DNA of 64,000 nucleotides from NCBI RefSeq assembly GCF_019669905.1, contig NZ_AP019777.1, positions 3,658,001 to 3,722,000 on the forward strand, in the 5' to 3' direction. Positions 27,413-36,322 of this stretch are shown here, piece by piece. The position numbers and the translations under genes were made by a program. The stretch comes from Methylomonas koyamae. Lineage in GTDB: Bacteria; Pseudomonadota; Gammaproteobacteria; Methylococcales; Methylomonadaceae. The notes beneath the pieces were generated by a model. The model was not told the origin of the DNA. It ran no database searches and was given only the letters and a program-made list of their open reading frames with translations. The first letter of the stretch is position 1, and every line of letters starts with the position of its first letter.

Positions 27413-27428
27413 TATTCGATTTCGAATA
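27413..27428. promoter_or_regulatory. Palindrome upstream of mop
   Basis: TATTCGA and TCGAATA flank two T in a perfect inverted repeat about 60 bases before the mop start. It has no U-tract and could be an operator. It does not look like a ModE box. Confidence 0.3.
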
Positions 27429-27455
27429 GCGCCACCCGACAGCAACCGGGCCTAG

Positions 27456-28265
27456 TCAGCAAGCCAAGGTTGCCAGCAATACTGCATTGGCTTTGAAGAT
27501 GGCCCGGCATTGCAAACCGGGTTTCAACCGCATGCGTTCCGCACTCGCCCGGGTCATGACGGCCGACAAGGTTTCTTCGTTGCCTTTCAGATTAACGATA
27601 ATTTCCGCTTCGACCTGGTCCAGCTCGATTCTGCCGACCGATCCCCACAGTTGGTTTCTGGCCGACAAACGCAACTTTTCCGGTCCGGTCGCCAGCGTAA
27701 TTTCGGTGTTGTTGATCAATACCGCGACTTCGGCACCAACCGCCAGTTCCAACGCGTGCGCCTCTTGCCGGCTCAAGTTGGCGCAAACGTATTCGCCGCC
27801 TTTGAGTTTGACCACGGCTTCCGAGCCGACGATGCCGTGTCTAATTAGCCAGACTACCCCGAACATTTGATTGGCTGCGGTCGTCCTGATCGTCAATGGT
27901 TTCAGCAGCCGCAACGCTTCGGTGTCGGATTCGACCGCGCGATTCAATTCCACCAGCAATTGGGCGTGTTTCTGTTCCAGCGATTCGAATAGTTTGAGCA
28001 GGATTTGGCCGGAGCCGGTCAACATGGTGCCGCCGCCCTTTTGGCCGCCGGTTTCCGACACCACCAAAGTCTTGGCCGACTTGTTATTGGCGCGTTCGAT
28101 CAGCGTCCAGGCGCTTTTGTAACTCAGCCCGACCTGCTTGGCGGCGGCGTTGATGGAACCGGTGCGGTCGATGGCGCGCAGCAATTCGAACAAATGCCGG
28201 TCCAGGCCGTTGCCCAACCGGATGTCGCCTTGTACGCACCAAGAGCGTCCATCGCGCTGCCACAT
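27456..28265 (-). CDS. modE: Molybdate-responsive regulator ModE
   Basis: The 269-residue protein has an N-terminal winged helix (LLRAIDRTGSINAAAKQVGL then SYKSAWTLIERANN, residues about 27-62) typical of ModE/LysR-like DNA binding. Two C-terminal TOBE repeats follow (TAANQMFGVVWLI near residue 137 and LSARNQLWGSVG near residue 203) that bind molybdate. I chose the ATG giving MWQRDGRSW because it follows the formate dehydrogenase stop by two bases; the frame is open far upstream only as a shadow of that gene. ModE usually represses molybdate uptake and activates molybdoenzyme genes. A ModE-like box lies at 31652-31675. Confidence 0.93.
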   Translation of the reverse strand: MWQRDGRSWCVQGDIRLGNGLDRHLFELLRAIDRTGSINAAAKQVGLSYKSAWTLIERANNKSAKTLVVSETGGQKGGGTMLTGSGQILLKLFESLEQKHAQLLVELNRAVESDTEALRLLKPLTIRTTAANQMFGVVWLIRHGIVGSEAVVKLKGGEYVCANLSRQEAHALELAVGAEVAVLINNTEITLATGPEKLRLSARNQLWGSVGRIELDQVEAEIIVNLKGNEETLSAVMTRASAERMRLKPGLQCRAIFKANAVLLATLAC

Positions 28266-28267
28266 AC

Positions 28268-31135
28268 TTAAGTGCCGGCCGCGGCATTGGGTTGCTTCAA
28301 AAAATTCTCCTGCGCTTCCTTGAATTGCAAATAGCGCTGTTGCCATTCGGACGGCAACTCCACTTTGACCACCTGTACCGCGGTGACCTTGTATTCCGGG
28401 CAGTTGGTCGCCCAGTCGGAGTTGTCGGTGGTGATGACGTTGGCGCCGGAAAACGGGTGATGAAAGGTGGTATAGACCACGCCGGGCTGCATTCGGGTCG
28501 AGATTTTGGCGTGCAATACCGTTTCGCCGGCCCGGCTTTGAATGCCGACCCAATCGCCGTCGAGGATGCCGCGTTCCTCGGCGTCGTGCGGATGGATTTC
28601 CAATATGTCCTCTGGATGCCAGGCGGTGTTCTTGGTGCGCCGGGTTTGGGCACCGACGTTGTATTGCGACAGAATCCGACCGGTGGTCAAAATCAGCGGG
28701 AAGCGGCGGGTGATTTTTTCGTCGGTGGCAACGTATTCGGTGGTCATGAAGCGGCCCTTGCCGCGCACGAAACCGTCGATGTGCATGGTCGGCGTGCCTG
28801 CCGGCGCATCGTCGTTGCAGGGCCATTGAATGCTGCCCATTTCTTCCAGTTTTTGGTAGCTGACGCCTTTGAACGTCGGCGTCAGCGCGGCGATTTCGTC
28901 CATGATTTGCGACGGATGGTCGTAGTGCATCGGGTATCCCATCGCGTTGGCCAACATCATCGTCGCTTCCCAGTCGCCGTAACCGCCCAGCGGCGCCTTG
29001 ACCTTGCGCACCCTGGAAATCCGGCGTTCGGCATTGGTAAAGGTACCGTCCTTTTCCAGGAACGACGCCCCCGGCAGCAGTACGTGGGCGAATTTGGCGG
29101 TCTCATTCAGGAACAAGTCCTGGACGACGATGCATTCCATCGCTCGCAACGCGGCTTCGACGTGCTGGGTGTTCGGGTCGGATTGAGCGATGTCTTCGCC
29201 CTGGCAATACAGGCCCTTGAAAGTGCCGTCGAAGGCGGCTTCGAACATGTTCGGAATGCGCAGGCCGGGTTCGCTTTGCAATGCCACGCCCCAGGCTTGT
29301 TCGAACGTGGCCCGCACCGCATCGTTGGACACGTGGCGATAGCCCGGCAATTCGTGCGGGAAGGCGCCCATGTCGCAGGAGCCTTGCACGTTGTTCTGGC
29401 CGCGCAACGGATTGACGCCGACGCCGGGCCGGCCGATATTGCCGGTTGCCATCGCCAGGTTGGCAATGGCGATCACCATCGTCGAGCCCTGACTGTGTTC
29501 GGTCACGCCCAAGCCGTAGTAAATCGCGCCATTGCCGCCGTTTGCAAACAAGCGCGCCGCGCCGCGTACCAGCTCGGCCGGCACGCCGGTAATCGCCGCC
29601 ATTTCTTCCGGCGAATTGCGCGGGTCCAGAATGAAGCCCTTCCATTTGGCAAATTCGTGGCTGTCGCAACGTTCATTGATAAAAGCTTCGTCGTACAAAC
29701 CTTCATTAATGATGACGTGGGCCAGCGAATTGGCCATCGCCACGTTGGTGCCGGGGCGCAGTTTGAGATGGAAATCCGCCTTGATATGCGCGGAATTGGC
29801 CAGATTGATTTCGCGCGGATCGACCACGATCAGCTTCGCGCCTTGACGGATGCGGCGTTTCAGGCGCGAGCCGAACACCGGGTGGCCGTCGGTCGGGTTG
29901 ACGCCGATCAGCATCACCACGTCGGCATCCATCACCGAATCGAAGGTTTGGGTGCCGGCCGAGGTGCCGAAAGTCGCGCTCAGGCCGTAACCGGTCGGCG
30001 AATGGCACACCCGCGCACAAGTATCGACATTGTTGTTGCCGAAGGCCGCGCGTACCAGTTTCTGCACCAAGTAGTCCTCTTCGTTGGTGCAGCGCGACGA
30101 CACCAAGCCGCCGATCGCGTTTTTGCCGTATTTGGCCTGGATGGCCTTGAATTTGTCCGCCGCAAACTGTATGGCCTGTTCCCAGCTGGCTTCCTGCCAC
30201 GGATCGGTGATTTTCTCGCGGATCATCGGCTTGGTCAGCCGGTCCGGATGGTTGGCGTAACCCCAGGCGAAGCGGCCCTTGACGCAGGCGTGGCCATGGT
30301 TGGCGTGGCCGTCCTTATTCGGGAACATGTTGACGACCTGGTCGCCCTTGACCTCTGCGACCAGCGAACAACCGACGCCGCAGTAAGCGCAGGTGGTGAC
30401 GATGTGGTCGTCGGTCTGGCCGTGCTCGATCAGGGTTTTTTCCATCAAAGTCGCGGTCGGGCAGGACAGCACGCAGGCGCCACAGGACACGCATTCCGAA
30501 TCCAGAAACGGTTGATTCTGTCCCGCCGATACCCGCGATTCGAAACCGCGGCCGTCTATCGTCAAGGCGAAAGTGCCCTGGATTTCTTCGCAGGCGCGTA
30601 CGCAGCGGTTACACACGATACATTTGGAGGGATCGTACGTGAAATACGGGTTGGATTCGTCTTTGGTCAGCGACAAATGGTTATGACCTTCGTAGCCGTA
30701 ACGTACTTCGCGCAAGCCGACCCGGCCGGCCATGGTTTGCAGTTCGCAGTGGCCGTTGGCCGGACACGTCAGGCAATCCAGCGGGTGGTCGGAAATATAC
30801 AGCTCCATCACGCCGCGCCTAATGTTGGCGAGTTGCGGCGTTTGGGTCTTGACCACCATGCCGGCTTCGGCCGGCGTGGTGCAGGATGCCGGATAGCCGC
30901 GTCGGCCTTCGACCTGGACCAGACACAGGCGGCAGGAACCGAAGGGCTCCAGGCTCTCGGTCGCGCACAATTTGGGAACTTCGATACCGGCCATCGCGGC
31001 GGCGCGCAGCAACGAGGTACCCTGCGGTACGCTGACCTTGATGCGGTCTATTTCCAATTCAACCAAAGTGTTCGAGACTTTTTCAGGGGTTCCTAAATCA
31101 CTCCCGCATCCGCAGTTACCGCATTTGTGCGCCAT
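28268..31135 (-). CDS. fdhA: NAD-type formate dehydrogenase molybdenum subunit (FdsA/FdhA)
   Basis: The 955-residue catalytic subunit oxidises formate to CO2, the last step of C1 oxidation. Domains in order: a short cysteine-rich tag (KCGNCGCG); a NuoG-like 2Fe-2S domain (SCRLCLVQVEG); a Cys/His 4Fe-4S site (CLTCPANGHC); a two-cluster ferredoxin (CIVCNRCVRACEE, CVSCGACVLSCP); then the molybdopterin domain opening with CAYCGVGC. Residue 377 (RVCHSPTGYG) is the molybdenum ligand, Cys rather than selenocysteine. A C-terminal dinucleotide-binding domain ends it. Length matches FdsA of soluble FdsABG enzymes, yet no fdsG, fdsB or fdsD flanks it. A weak promoter TTGTCA-N18-GATAAA lies upstream on the same strand. 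Confidence 0.93.
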   Translation of the reverse strand: MAHKCGNCGCGSDLGTPEKVSNTLVELEIDRIKVSVPQGTSLLRAAAMAGIEVPKLCATESLEPFGSCRLCLVQVEGRRGYPASCTTPAEAGMVVKTQTPQLANIRRGVMELYISDHPLDCLTCPANGHCELQTMAGRVGLREVRYGYEGHNHLSLTKDESNPYFTYDPSKCIVCNRCVRACEEIQGTFALTIDGRGFESRVSAGQNQPFLDSECVSCGACVLSCPTATLMEKTLIEHGQTDDHIVTTCAYCGVGCSLVAEVKGDQVVNMFPNKDGHANHGHACVKGRFAWGYANHPDRLTKPMIREKITDPWQEASWEQAIQFAADKFKAIQAKYGKNAIGGLVSSRCTNEEDYLVQKLVRAAFGNNNVDTCARVCHSPTGYGLSATFGTSAGTQTFDSVMDADVVMLIGVNPTDGHPVFGSRLKRRIRQGAKLIVVDPREINLANSAHIKADFHLKLRPGTNVAMANSLAHVIINEGLYDEAFINERCDSHEFAKWKGFILDPRNSPEEMAAITGVPAELVRGAARLFANGGNGAIYYGLGVTEHSQGSTMVIAIANLAMATGNIGRPGVGVNPLRGQNNVQGSCDMGAFPHELPGYRHVSNDAVRATFEQAWGVALQSEPGLRIPNMFEAAFDGTFKGLYCQGEDIAQSDPNTQHVEAALRAMECIVVQDLFLNETAKFAHVLLPGASFLEKDGTFTNAERRISRVRKVKAPLGGYGDWEATMMLANAMGYPMHYDHPSQIMDEIAALTPTFKGVSYQKLEEMGSIQWPCNDDAPAGTPTMHIDGFVRGKGRFMTTEYVATDEKITRRFPLILTTGRILSQYNVGAQTRRTKNTAWHPEDILEIHPHDAEERGILDGDWVGIQSRAGETVLHAKISTRMQPGVVYTTFHHPFSGANVITTDNSDWATNCPEYKVTAVQVVKVELPSEWQQRYLQFKEAQENFLKQPNAAAGT

Positions 31136-31707
31136 TCAATTTTCTCCAAAATCCGATCCGGAGCTGTTTATCTCCGGCTTACAAAAACAGTGACAACGAA
31201 GCGCTCCGGTTAACAGAACGAAAGCGGCCGCTGAACTGCGCGCCGGGAACGGGGCGAACCGATATGCACTCACATTATGTATCCACAAGTATGTAACGAA
31301 GTACAAGCGCCTTCCATCCCCGGCCACGGCGGCCATGTTTTATTCCAACCACTGGAAAATGGCTCAGATCGCGCAGGCAACGCCCGCTCAACCGCGTTCG
31401 ACCCTAGCGCATCCAGCAACCCGCCACCGCCAACGACACAGACAGAATCAGATATATATTATTTTTTAAGGACTTGACGGCATTGGAATCGTCAACGGTG
31501 CCCCGCCGCAGCATAGCGGATTCGTGCAACCAGCCGGCCTCCGACGCGCGGGGCGTTAACATCGATAAACAATAAATTTCCGCAAAGTGAGCAAACGCCC
31601 TGCCGGTTTAAGCTGGTTTATATCCGGCGTTTGGCCCTATAATCCGACAAACGTTATATATAAAAATTCATAACGAAATACACGAGCCATGGAGAAGGAC
31701 GCTGACT
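31136..31707. other. Intergenic region between fdhA and the IS256-interrupted gene
   Basis: About 570 bases hold no convincing protein gene. Visible signals are the probable fdhA promoter near 31140-31200, a short inverted repeat TTGACG/CGTCAA at 31474-31495 beside an AT-rich run, and the promoter with ModE-like box at 31638-31675. Confidence 0.5.
31638..31675 (+). promoter_or_regulatory. -10 element with overlapping ModE-like operator
   Basis: A perfect TATAAT at 31638-31643 is followed at 31652-31675 by CGTTATATA, six bases, TTCATAACG. The known ModE consensus is two CGnTATATA half-sites in inverted orientation separated by six to eight bases; the left half matches fully and the right half at six or seven of nine positions. 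Placement at the expected start point fits repression by molybdate-bound ModE, encoded 3.4 kb away. The -35 is poor. Confidence 0.6.
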
Positions 31708-31782
31708 ATGCGACACGATCTGTACGAAATATTGATTTCCGCGCCGGCGGCGAGTAAAGAGGGTGTAAGAATTTTTGTGTAA
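31708..31782 (+). pseudogene. Start of an unknown gene cut by the IS256 element
   Basis: The ATG follows AAGGAC at a good distance and opens a frame reading MRHDLYEILISAPAASK, which runs into the left end of the insertion sequence at 31759 and stops at 31782. Only 17 native codons remain. The sequence right of the element does not continue the frame. The ModE-like promoter just upstream suggests a molybdenum-related gene, but the product cannot be named. Confidence 0.5.
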
Positions 31783-33087
31783 ACGGCCATTAGGCAGGAA
31801 ACTGCCCTTACTTTGAGGAGTAACTATGACCTTACCAAAAGCCATCCCAACCGACCTAATTGATACCTTATTGTCGGGCTATCAAAAACCTGAAGACCTG
31901 CTGGGCGAAAATGGCCTGCTAAAACAACTCACCAAGGCCTTGGTCGAGCGAGCCTTAGAAGCCGAAATGACTGAACATTTAGGCCATGCCAAGCATGAGT
32001 CAGTCTGCAACGCCACCGGCAACACCCGCAATGGCAAGAGCCGTAAAACCCTCAAAGGCGATTTTGGCGCATTGCCGATTGAGATTCCCCGTGATCGTCA
32101 TGGTCAGTTCGAGCCGCAAATCATTGGCAAACACCAATCCCGCTGGACGGGCTTTGATGACAAGATCATTTCACTCTATGCCCGAGGTCTGACCGTCAGG
32201 GAAATCCAGAGCCATCTGGAAGAACTGTATGGCACTGAAGTTTCACCCACCTTGATCTCCTCGGTGACGGACGCCGTGATTGAGGAAGTCAAAGCCTGGC
32301 AATTGCGGCCGCTTGATCCGGTTTACCCCATCGTTTATCTCGATTGTATCCACGTCAAAGTGCGCGATACCGGTGCCGTTCGTGTCAAGGCCGTTTATCT
32401 GGCCATAGGGATTAACCTGCAAGGAGAGAAGGAAGTGCTGGGCTTGTGGATCGCCCAAACCGAAGGCGCCAAGTTTTGGTTACAGGTCGTGACAGACCTC
32501 AAGAATCGCGGCGTGCAAGACATCTTCATTGCCTGTGTCGACGGTTTGAAAGGCTTCCCGGAAGCGATTGAAACCGTCTATCCACACGCCGCCGTCCAAC
32601 TGTGTATCGTCCACCTAGTCCGCAACAGCCTGAACTATGTCAGTTGGAAAATGCGTAAACAGATCGCCGGCGATCTCAAACGAATATACCAATCCGCCAG
32701 CGTCGTTGAAGCAGAGCAAAGGCTGGCTGAGTTCGAGACGCAGTGGAACGAGGCCTACCCGCCCATTGCTCAAATTTGGCGACGTAATTGGGATAGAATC
32801 ATTCCCTTCTTCGACTATCCGCCCGAGATACGCCGCATCATTTACACTACGAATGCGATCGAGTCGGTGAACATGAGTTTGCGGAAAATCACCAAGAATC
32901 GCGGCTCATTTCCCAGTGATGAAGCCTTGTCGAAATTGTTCTATTTGGCCCTGATGAATATCAGTCAAAAATGGACCATGCCGTTGCATGACTGGAAAGC
33001 GGCTTTGAATCGGTTTAGCATTCAGTTTGAAGACAGGATGCCCAATCGATAATTAAATCCCGTTTACACAAAATTCAGGACACCCTC
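31759..33087 (+). mobile_element. Intact IS256-family insertion sequence
   Basis: The element is 1329 bp with 28-bp imperfect terminal inverted repeats at 31759-31786 and 33060-33087, both beginning GAGGGTGT inward and sharing TTTTGTGTAAACGG. It encodes one full transposase. The eight bases outside the two ends (CGAGTAAA and AGCTCCAT) do not match, so the target duplication expected of IS256 elements is missing. Confidence 0.93.
31826..33052 (+). CDS. IS256-family transposase
   Basis: The 408-residue protein is full length for the mutator-type IS256 family. It has an N-terminal DNA-binding region with VRDRHGQFEP-like context (PRDRHGQFEPQIIGK). The DDE triad is visible as Asp173 (PIVYLDCIHVKV), Asp239 (FIACVDGLKGFPEAI) and Glu346 (YTTNAIESVNMSLRK), with the family CxxH motif in QLCIVHLVRN. 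GGAG stands seven bases before the ATG. No stop or frameshift is present, so the enzyme is probably active. Confidence 0.96.
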   Translation: MTLPKAIPTDLIDTLLSGYQKPEDLLGENGLLKQLTKALVERALEAEMTEHLGHAKHESVCNATGNTRNGKSRKTLKGDFGALPIEIPRDRHGQFEPQIIGKHQSRWTGFDDKIISLYARGLTVREIQSHLEELYGTEVSPTLISSVTDAVIEEVKAWQLRPLDPVYPIVYLDCIHVKVRDTGAVRVKAVYLAIGINLQGEKEVLGLWIAQTEGAKFWLQVVTDLKNRGVQDIFIACVDGLKGFPEAIETVYPHAAVQLCIVHLVRNSLNYVSWKMRKQIAGDLKRIYQSASVVEAEQRLAEFETQWNEAYPPIAQIWRRNWDRIIPFFDYPPEIRRIIYTTNAIESVNMSLRKITKNRGSFPSDEALSKLFYLALMNISQKWTMPLHDWKAALNRFSIQFEDRMPNR

Positions 33088-33149
33088 AGCTCCATAAAGT
33101 TAACACCTAACAAGCAATTAAAAAATTTACACATCTTCCTATGGGCACC

Positions 33150-35144
33150 CTAGACCACTAACCTCGGCACCGCCCCCAACAACCTCCGCGTATACTCATG
33201 CTCCGGCGCCCCACAAACCTTAGCAGTCAAACCTTCTTCTACGATCTTCCCCTGATACATCACCACCGTCCGGTCGCTCAAATACTCCACCACGCCGATG
33301 TTATGGGTAATGAACAACAAGGTCAGATTGCGGCGGCGGCGGATGTCTAACAGCAGTTGCAGGATTTCCGCCTGCACCGACACGTCCAGCGCGCTGGTAA
33401 TCTCGTCGCAGACGATGAATTCGGGGTTCAAGGCCAGGGCCCGCGCCAGGCCGATGCGTTGGCGCTGGCCGCCGGAAAATTCGTGCGGATAGCGCCACAG
33501 CGAATCGCGGCCGAGTTGCATGTCGTCCAGCAGTTGTTCGGCCAGGGCGATGCGCTCGTCGCGGCTGGCGCCGATGCCGTGCACCTGCATCGGTTCGGTC
33601 AACGTGGTTTCGACCAGCAGGCGCGGGTTTAACGACGATTGCGGGTCCTGGAAGGCGATCTGCATCTGCCGGCGCAGCGGCCTTAGTTCTTTCGCCGACA
33701 AGCCGACCAATTCCCGGCCGTTTATCTTGATACTACCTGCGGTCGGCGGCTCCAATTGCAACACGGCACGGCCCAGCGTGGTTTTGCCACAGCCGGATTC
33801 GCCGACCAAGGCGACGATTTCGCCGCGCGGAATGTCCAGGCTGACGTCGTCGACGGCTTTGACGTGATCGACCACCCGACGCAACAAGCCCTTGCGCACC
33901 GGGAACCAGACTTTCAGGTTGCGGATTTCGATCAACGCGGCGCTGTCGCCGGAAGTTGTCTGCTTCGCCCCGTCAAATGCGGCGCCCCAATCACTCACCG
34001 TATTCTCAGGCAAATGAAACGGCCCAGAAGGTTCGTAGACGGGCGATGATATTTCGCCTGGCTTTGGAGCAGCCGTTCGATCGAAAACCGGCCCAGCGCC
34101 CGCTTCCACCGGGTCGGGATTGGATTGCGCTAAATTATTCGCGGCATCCAATGCTGCTTGCAGTTTCAGACCGGCCCTCTCCATAATCGTCGCCCGCTCA
34201 GACTCGACGCCACCCGCTTCCACGGCCTGCTTCCCCCTTTGCAAAAGAGGGATCGAGGGGGATTCATTCGATAAATCTCCCCCTTGCCCCTCTTTTTCAA
34301 CGAGGGGTGATGAAGAGACGCTAGGTTTACATCCAAACTCCGGCTTGGCCAAATTCTCCGGCAGCGAAGCTAGCAATTTTTGCGTGTAGGGATGCTTTGG
34401 ACTACCCAGCACTTCGCGACAACGGCCGGCTTCGACCAGGCGGCCTGACTGCATCACGCCGACCCAGTGCGCCATTTGCGCGACGACGCCGAAGTCGTGG
34501 GTGATGAACAGCATGCTCATGCCGATGTCGTCCTGCAATTGCCGCATCAGTCTTAGAATCTCCGCCTGCACGGTCACGTCCAGCGCGGTGGTCGGTTCGT
34601 CGGCAATCAACAGTTTGGGCCGGCAGGCCAAGGCCATCGCAATCATGACCCGCTGGCGCTGACCTCCGGACAGTTGATGCGGATAATCGCGGAAGCGCGA
34701 GCCGGGGTTAGGAATCTGCACCTGCGTCAATGCGGCGACGCTACGTTGTTCGGCCTCTTCCTCGCTCATGTTTGGAAAATGCAGTTGCAAGGCTTCGATG
34801 ATTTGCTCGCCGACCGTCAGCACCGGGTTTAATGACGTCATCGGCTCCTGGAAAATCATCGCGATTTGCGCGCCGCGCACCTGACGAATATCGGCGTCCT
34901 GCAGAGCCAACAAATCGCGCCCTTCGAAGATAATTTCGCCGCTCGGATGGCTGGCGATACCGTCCGGCAGCAGCCGGATCACAGACAATGCGCTGATCGA
35001 TTTGCCGCTGCCGGATTCGCCGACCAGGCAAAAGGTTTCGCCCTGCGGAATGTCGAAGCTGACATCCTCGACCGCCTTGACCGGTTCGGCGCCGGTTTGC
35101 AGATAGGTACGCAGGTTTTTGACTTGCAGTAACGGCTGGCTCAC
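33150..35144 (-). CDS. Double-ATPase subunit of a peptide-type ABC importer
   Basis: The 664-residue protein fuses two Opp/Dpp-type ATPases, as in YejF. The first (residues about 1-260) has [23 protein letters not shown] and [12 protein letters not shown]. The second (about 400-664) has [24 protein letters not shown] and [12 protein letters not shown]. Relatives are about 530-550 residues; the extra length is a low-complexity linker of about 130 residues, part of which (about 278-305) is encoded by an inverted-repeat element. Its start overlaps the permease stop by four bases. It energises import of peptides or similar solutes. Confidence 0.9.
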   Translation of the reverse strand: MSQPLLQVKNLRTYLQTGAEPVKAVEDVSFDIPQGETFCLVGESGSGKSISALSVIRLLPDGIASHPSGEIIFEGRDLLALQDADIRQVRGAQIAMIFQEPMTSLNPVLTVGEQIIEALQLHFPNMSEEEAEQRSVAALTQVQIPNPGSRFRDYPHQLSGGQRQRVMIAMALACRPKLLIADEPTTALDVTVQAEILRLMRQLQDDIGMSMLFITHDFGVVAQMAHWVGVMQSGRLVEAGRCREVLGSPKHPYTQKLLASLPENLAKPEFGCKPSVSSSPLVEKEGQGGDLSNESPSIPLLQRGKQAVEAGGVESERATIMERAGLKLQAALDAANNLAQSNPDPVEAGAGPVFDRTAAPKPGEISSPVYEPSGPFHLPENTVSDWGAAFDGAKQTTSGDSAALIEIRNLKVWFPVRKGLLRRVVDHVKAVDDVSLDIPRGEIVALVGESGCGKTTLGRAVLQLEPPTAGSIKINGRELVGLSAKELRPLRRQMQIAFQDPQSSLNPRLLVETTLTEPMQVHGIGASRDERIALAEQLLDDMQLGRDSLWRYPHEFSGGQRQRIGLARALALNPEFIVCDEITSALDVSVQAEILQLLLDIRRRRNLTLLFITHNIGVVEYLSDRTVVMYQGKIVEEGLTAKVCGAPEHEYTRRLLGAVPRLVV
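34229..34310. repeat. Imperfect palindromic repeat inside the ABC ATPase gene
   Basis: Two arms of about 33 bases (near 34229-34262 and 34276-34310), both built on CCCCT...AAAAGAGGG...GGGGGA, face each other in inverted orientation around a short spacer. The element keeps the reading frame and codes for the linker segment with EKEGQGG and [12 protein letters not shown]. It resembles dispersed palindromic repeats able to sit in coding sequence. Confidence 0.65.
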
Positions 35145-36322
35145 GACTCGCCTCCGTTGCGACGCGATAATTTCGGGTCGATGGCGTCCCTAAACGCTTC
35201 GCCGATCAGGTTGTAGGCGAACACAGTCATGAATATCGCGCCGCCTGGAAACACCGCCATCCACCAGTTGAAGGTGGATGATTTCACGGCCTGATCCAGC
35301 ATCGCCCCCCAGGACGGCGCATCGACCACACCCAAGCCGAGAAAGCTCAGGGTCGCTTCAGACAGAATCGCACCGGCCACGCCGAAGCTGACCGCGACCA
35401 GCAGGGGTGCGACGCCGTTGGGCAGCATGTGGCGGAATAAGATCGACGGCAGCGGCAAACCGCTGGCAATCGCAGCTTGCACGTAATCCTGCTTGCGCAA
35501 TTTCAGAAATTCGGTGCGCACGTAGCGGGCATAACCCGACCAGCCGGTGACGCCGATGATGACCATCATCATGTACAGGCTGCGGCCGAAAAAGGCGACG
35601 AAGGTCAGCAGTAAAAACAAGGTCGGAATGTCCTCGAAGATTTCCACCAAGCGCATGCCGAGCATGTCAACTACACCGGAGAAATAGCCCATCAGCCCGC
35701 CGACGACGATGCCGATGGCCAGCGCGATGCCGGTGGCGATGAAGCCGATGCTGAGCGCGATGCGGCTGGCGTGGATCATTCGGCTCAACACGTCGGCGCC
35801 GTTTTCCTCGGTACCCATCCAATGCGTGTGGCCTTCGCTGGCGAACGGCGCTTCCAGACCCTTGCTGCCCAGGTCGCGCAGATAATCGCCGGGCGCGTAG
35901 GGAATCGGCGGCATGATTTTCCAATCGACTTGAGTGTACTCGGGGCCGCGAAAGTCGTCGTAAATCACCAAGGCCGGCGGCTGAACGGTCAGGTTGGCAA
36001 TCAACGCGGCGACGGCGGTGCCGGCCAAAAAAATCGCAAATTTGGCGCCGCCTTGTAACGGCAATCGAGATACCGCCAAGGCGATGAAAAACGCCGCCAA
36101 TATCCAGGCATCCTCAATCGACAGATAGCGCAATACAGGAAAAGTGATTTCACCATTCTTGCTCATCAGCAATGGCATGGAGTTGGCTAGGAATGGCGCG
36201 ATTACCGCGAATAACACCAGTACACCGACCCAGGCCAGGCCGAACTTGACCCCGACGCCGTCCAGGGTACGACGCCAGATGCGGGCGGCGAAGGATTGCC
36301 GGCTGACAACAGGCTTAGTCAT
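35141..36322 (-). CDS. Peptide-type ABC importer permease (DppC/YejE-like)
   Basis: The 393-residue permease has an N-terminal helix, a region of extra hydrophobic segments (about 70-130), a periplasmic stretch with GSKGLEAPFASEGHTHWMG, and the core BPD-type permease domain (about 185-380). The coupling loop carries ASGLPLPSILFRHMLPNGVA (EAA motif region). Relatives begin with the same N-terminal helix but are often shorter, so the extra hydrophobic region is unusual. It overlaps the neighbouring genes by four and eight bases, so the permeases and ATPase are translated together. Confidence 0.9.
   Translation of the reverse strand: MTKPVVSRQSFAARIWRRTLDGVGVKFGLAWVGVLVLFAVIAPFLANSMPLLMSKNGEITFPVLRYLSIEDAWILAAFFIALAVSRLPLQGGAKFAIFLAGTAVAALIANLTVQPPALVIYDDFRGPEYTQVDWKIMPPIPYAPGDYLRDLGSKGLEAPFASEGHTHWMGTEENGADVLSRMIHASRIALSIGFIATGIALAIGIVVGGLMGYFSGVVDMLGMRLVEIFEDIPTLFLLLTFVAFFGRSLYMMMVIIGVTGWSGYARYVRTEFLKLRKQDYVQAAIASGLPLPSILFRHMLPNGVAPLLVAVSFGVAGAILSEATLSFLGLGVVDAPSWGAMLDQAVKSSTFNWWMAVFPGGAIFMTVFAYNLIGEAFRDAIDPKLSRRNGGES

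Noticed and set aside
28292..31096. 934-codon plus-strand open frame
   Set aside because: It is the exact antisense of fdhA, whose iron-sulfur and molybdopterin motifs are unmistakable. The long frame is a product of high GC and codon bias.
33088..33149. Continuation of the IS256-interrupted gene on the right side of the element
   Set aside because: The 62 bases before the ABC gene end are AT-rich, have stops in every plus-strand frame considered and do not extend the left-hand reading frame.
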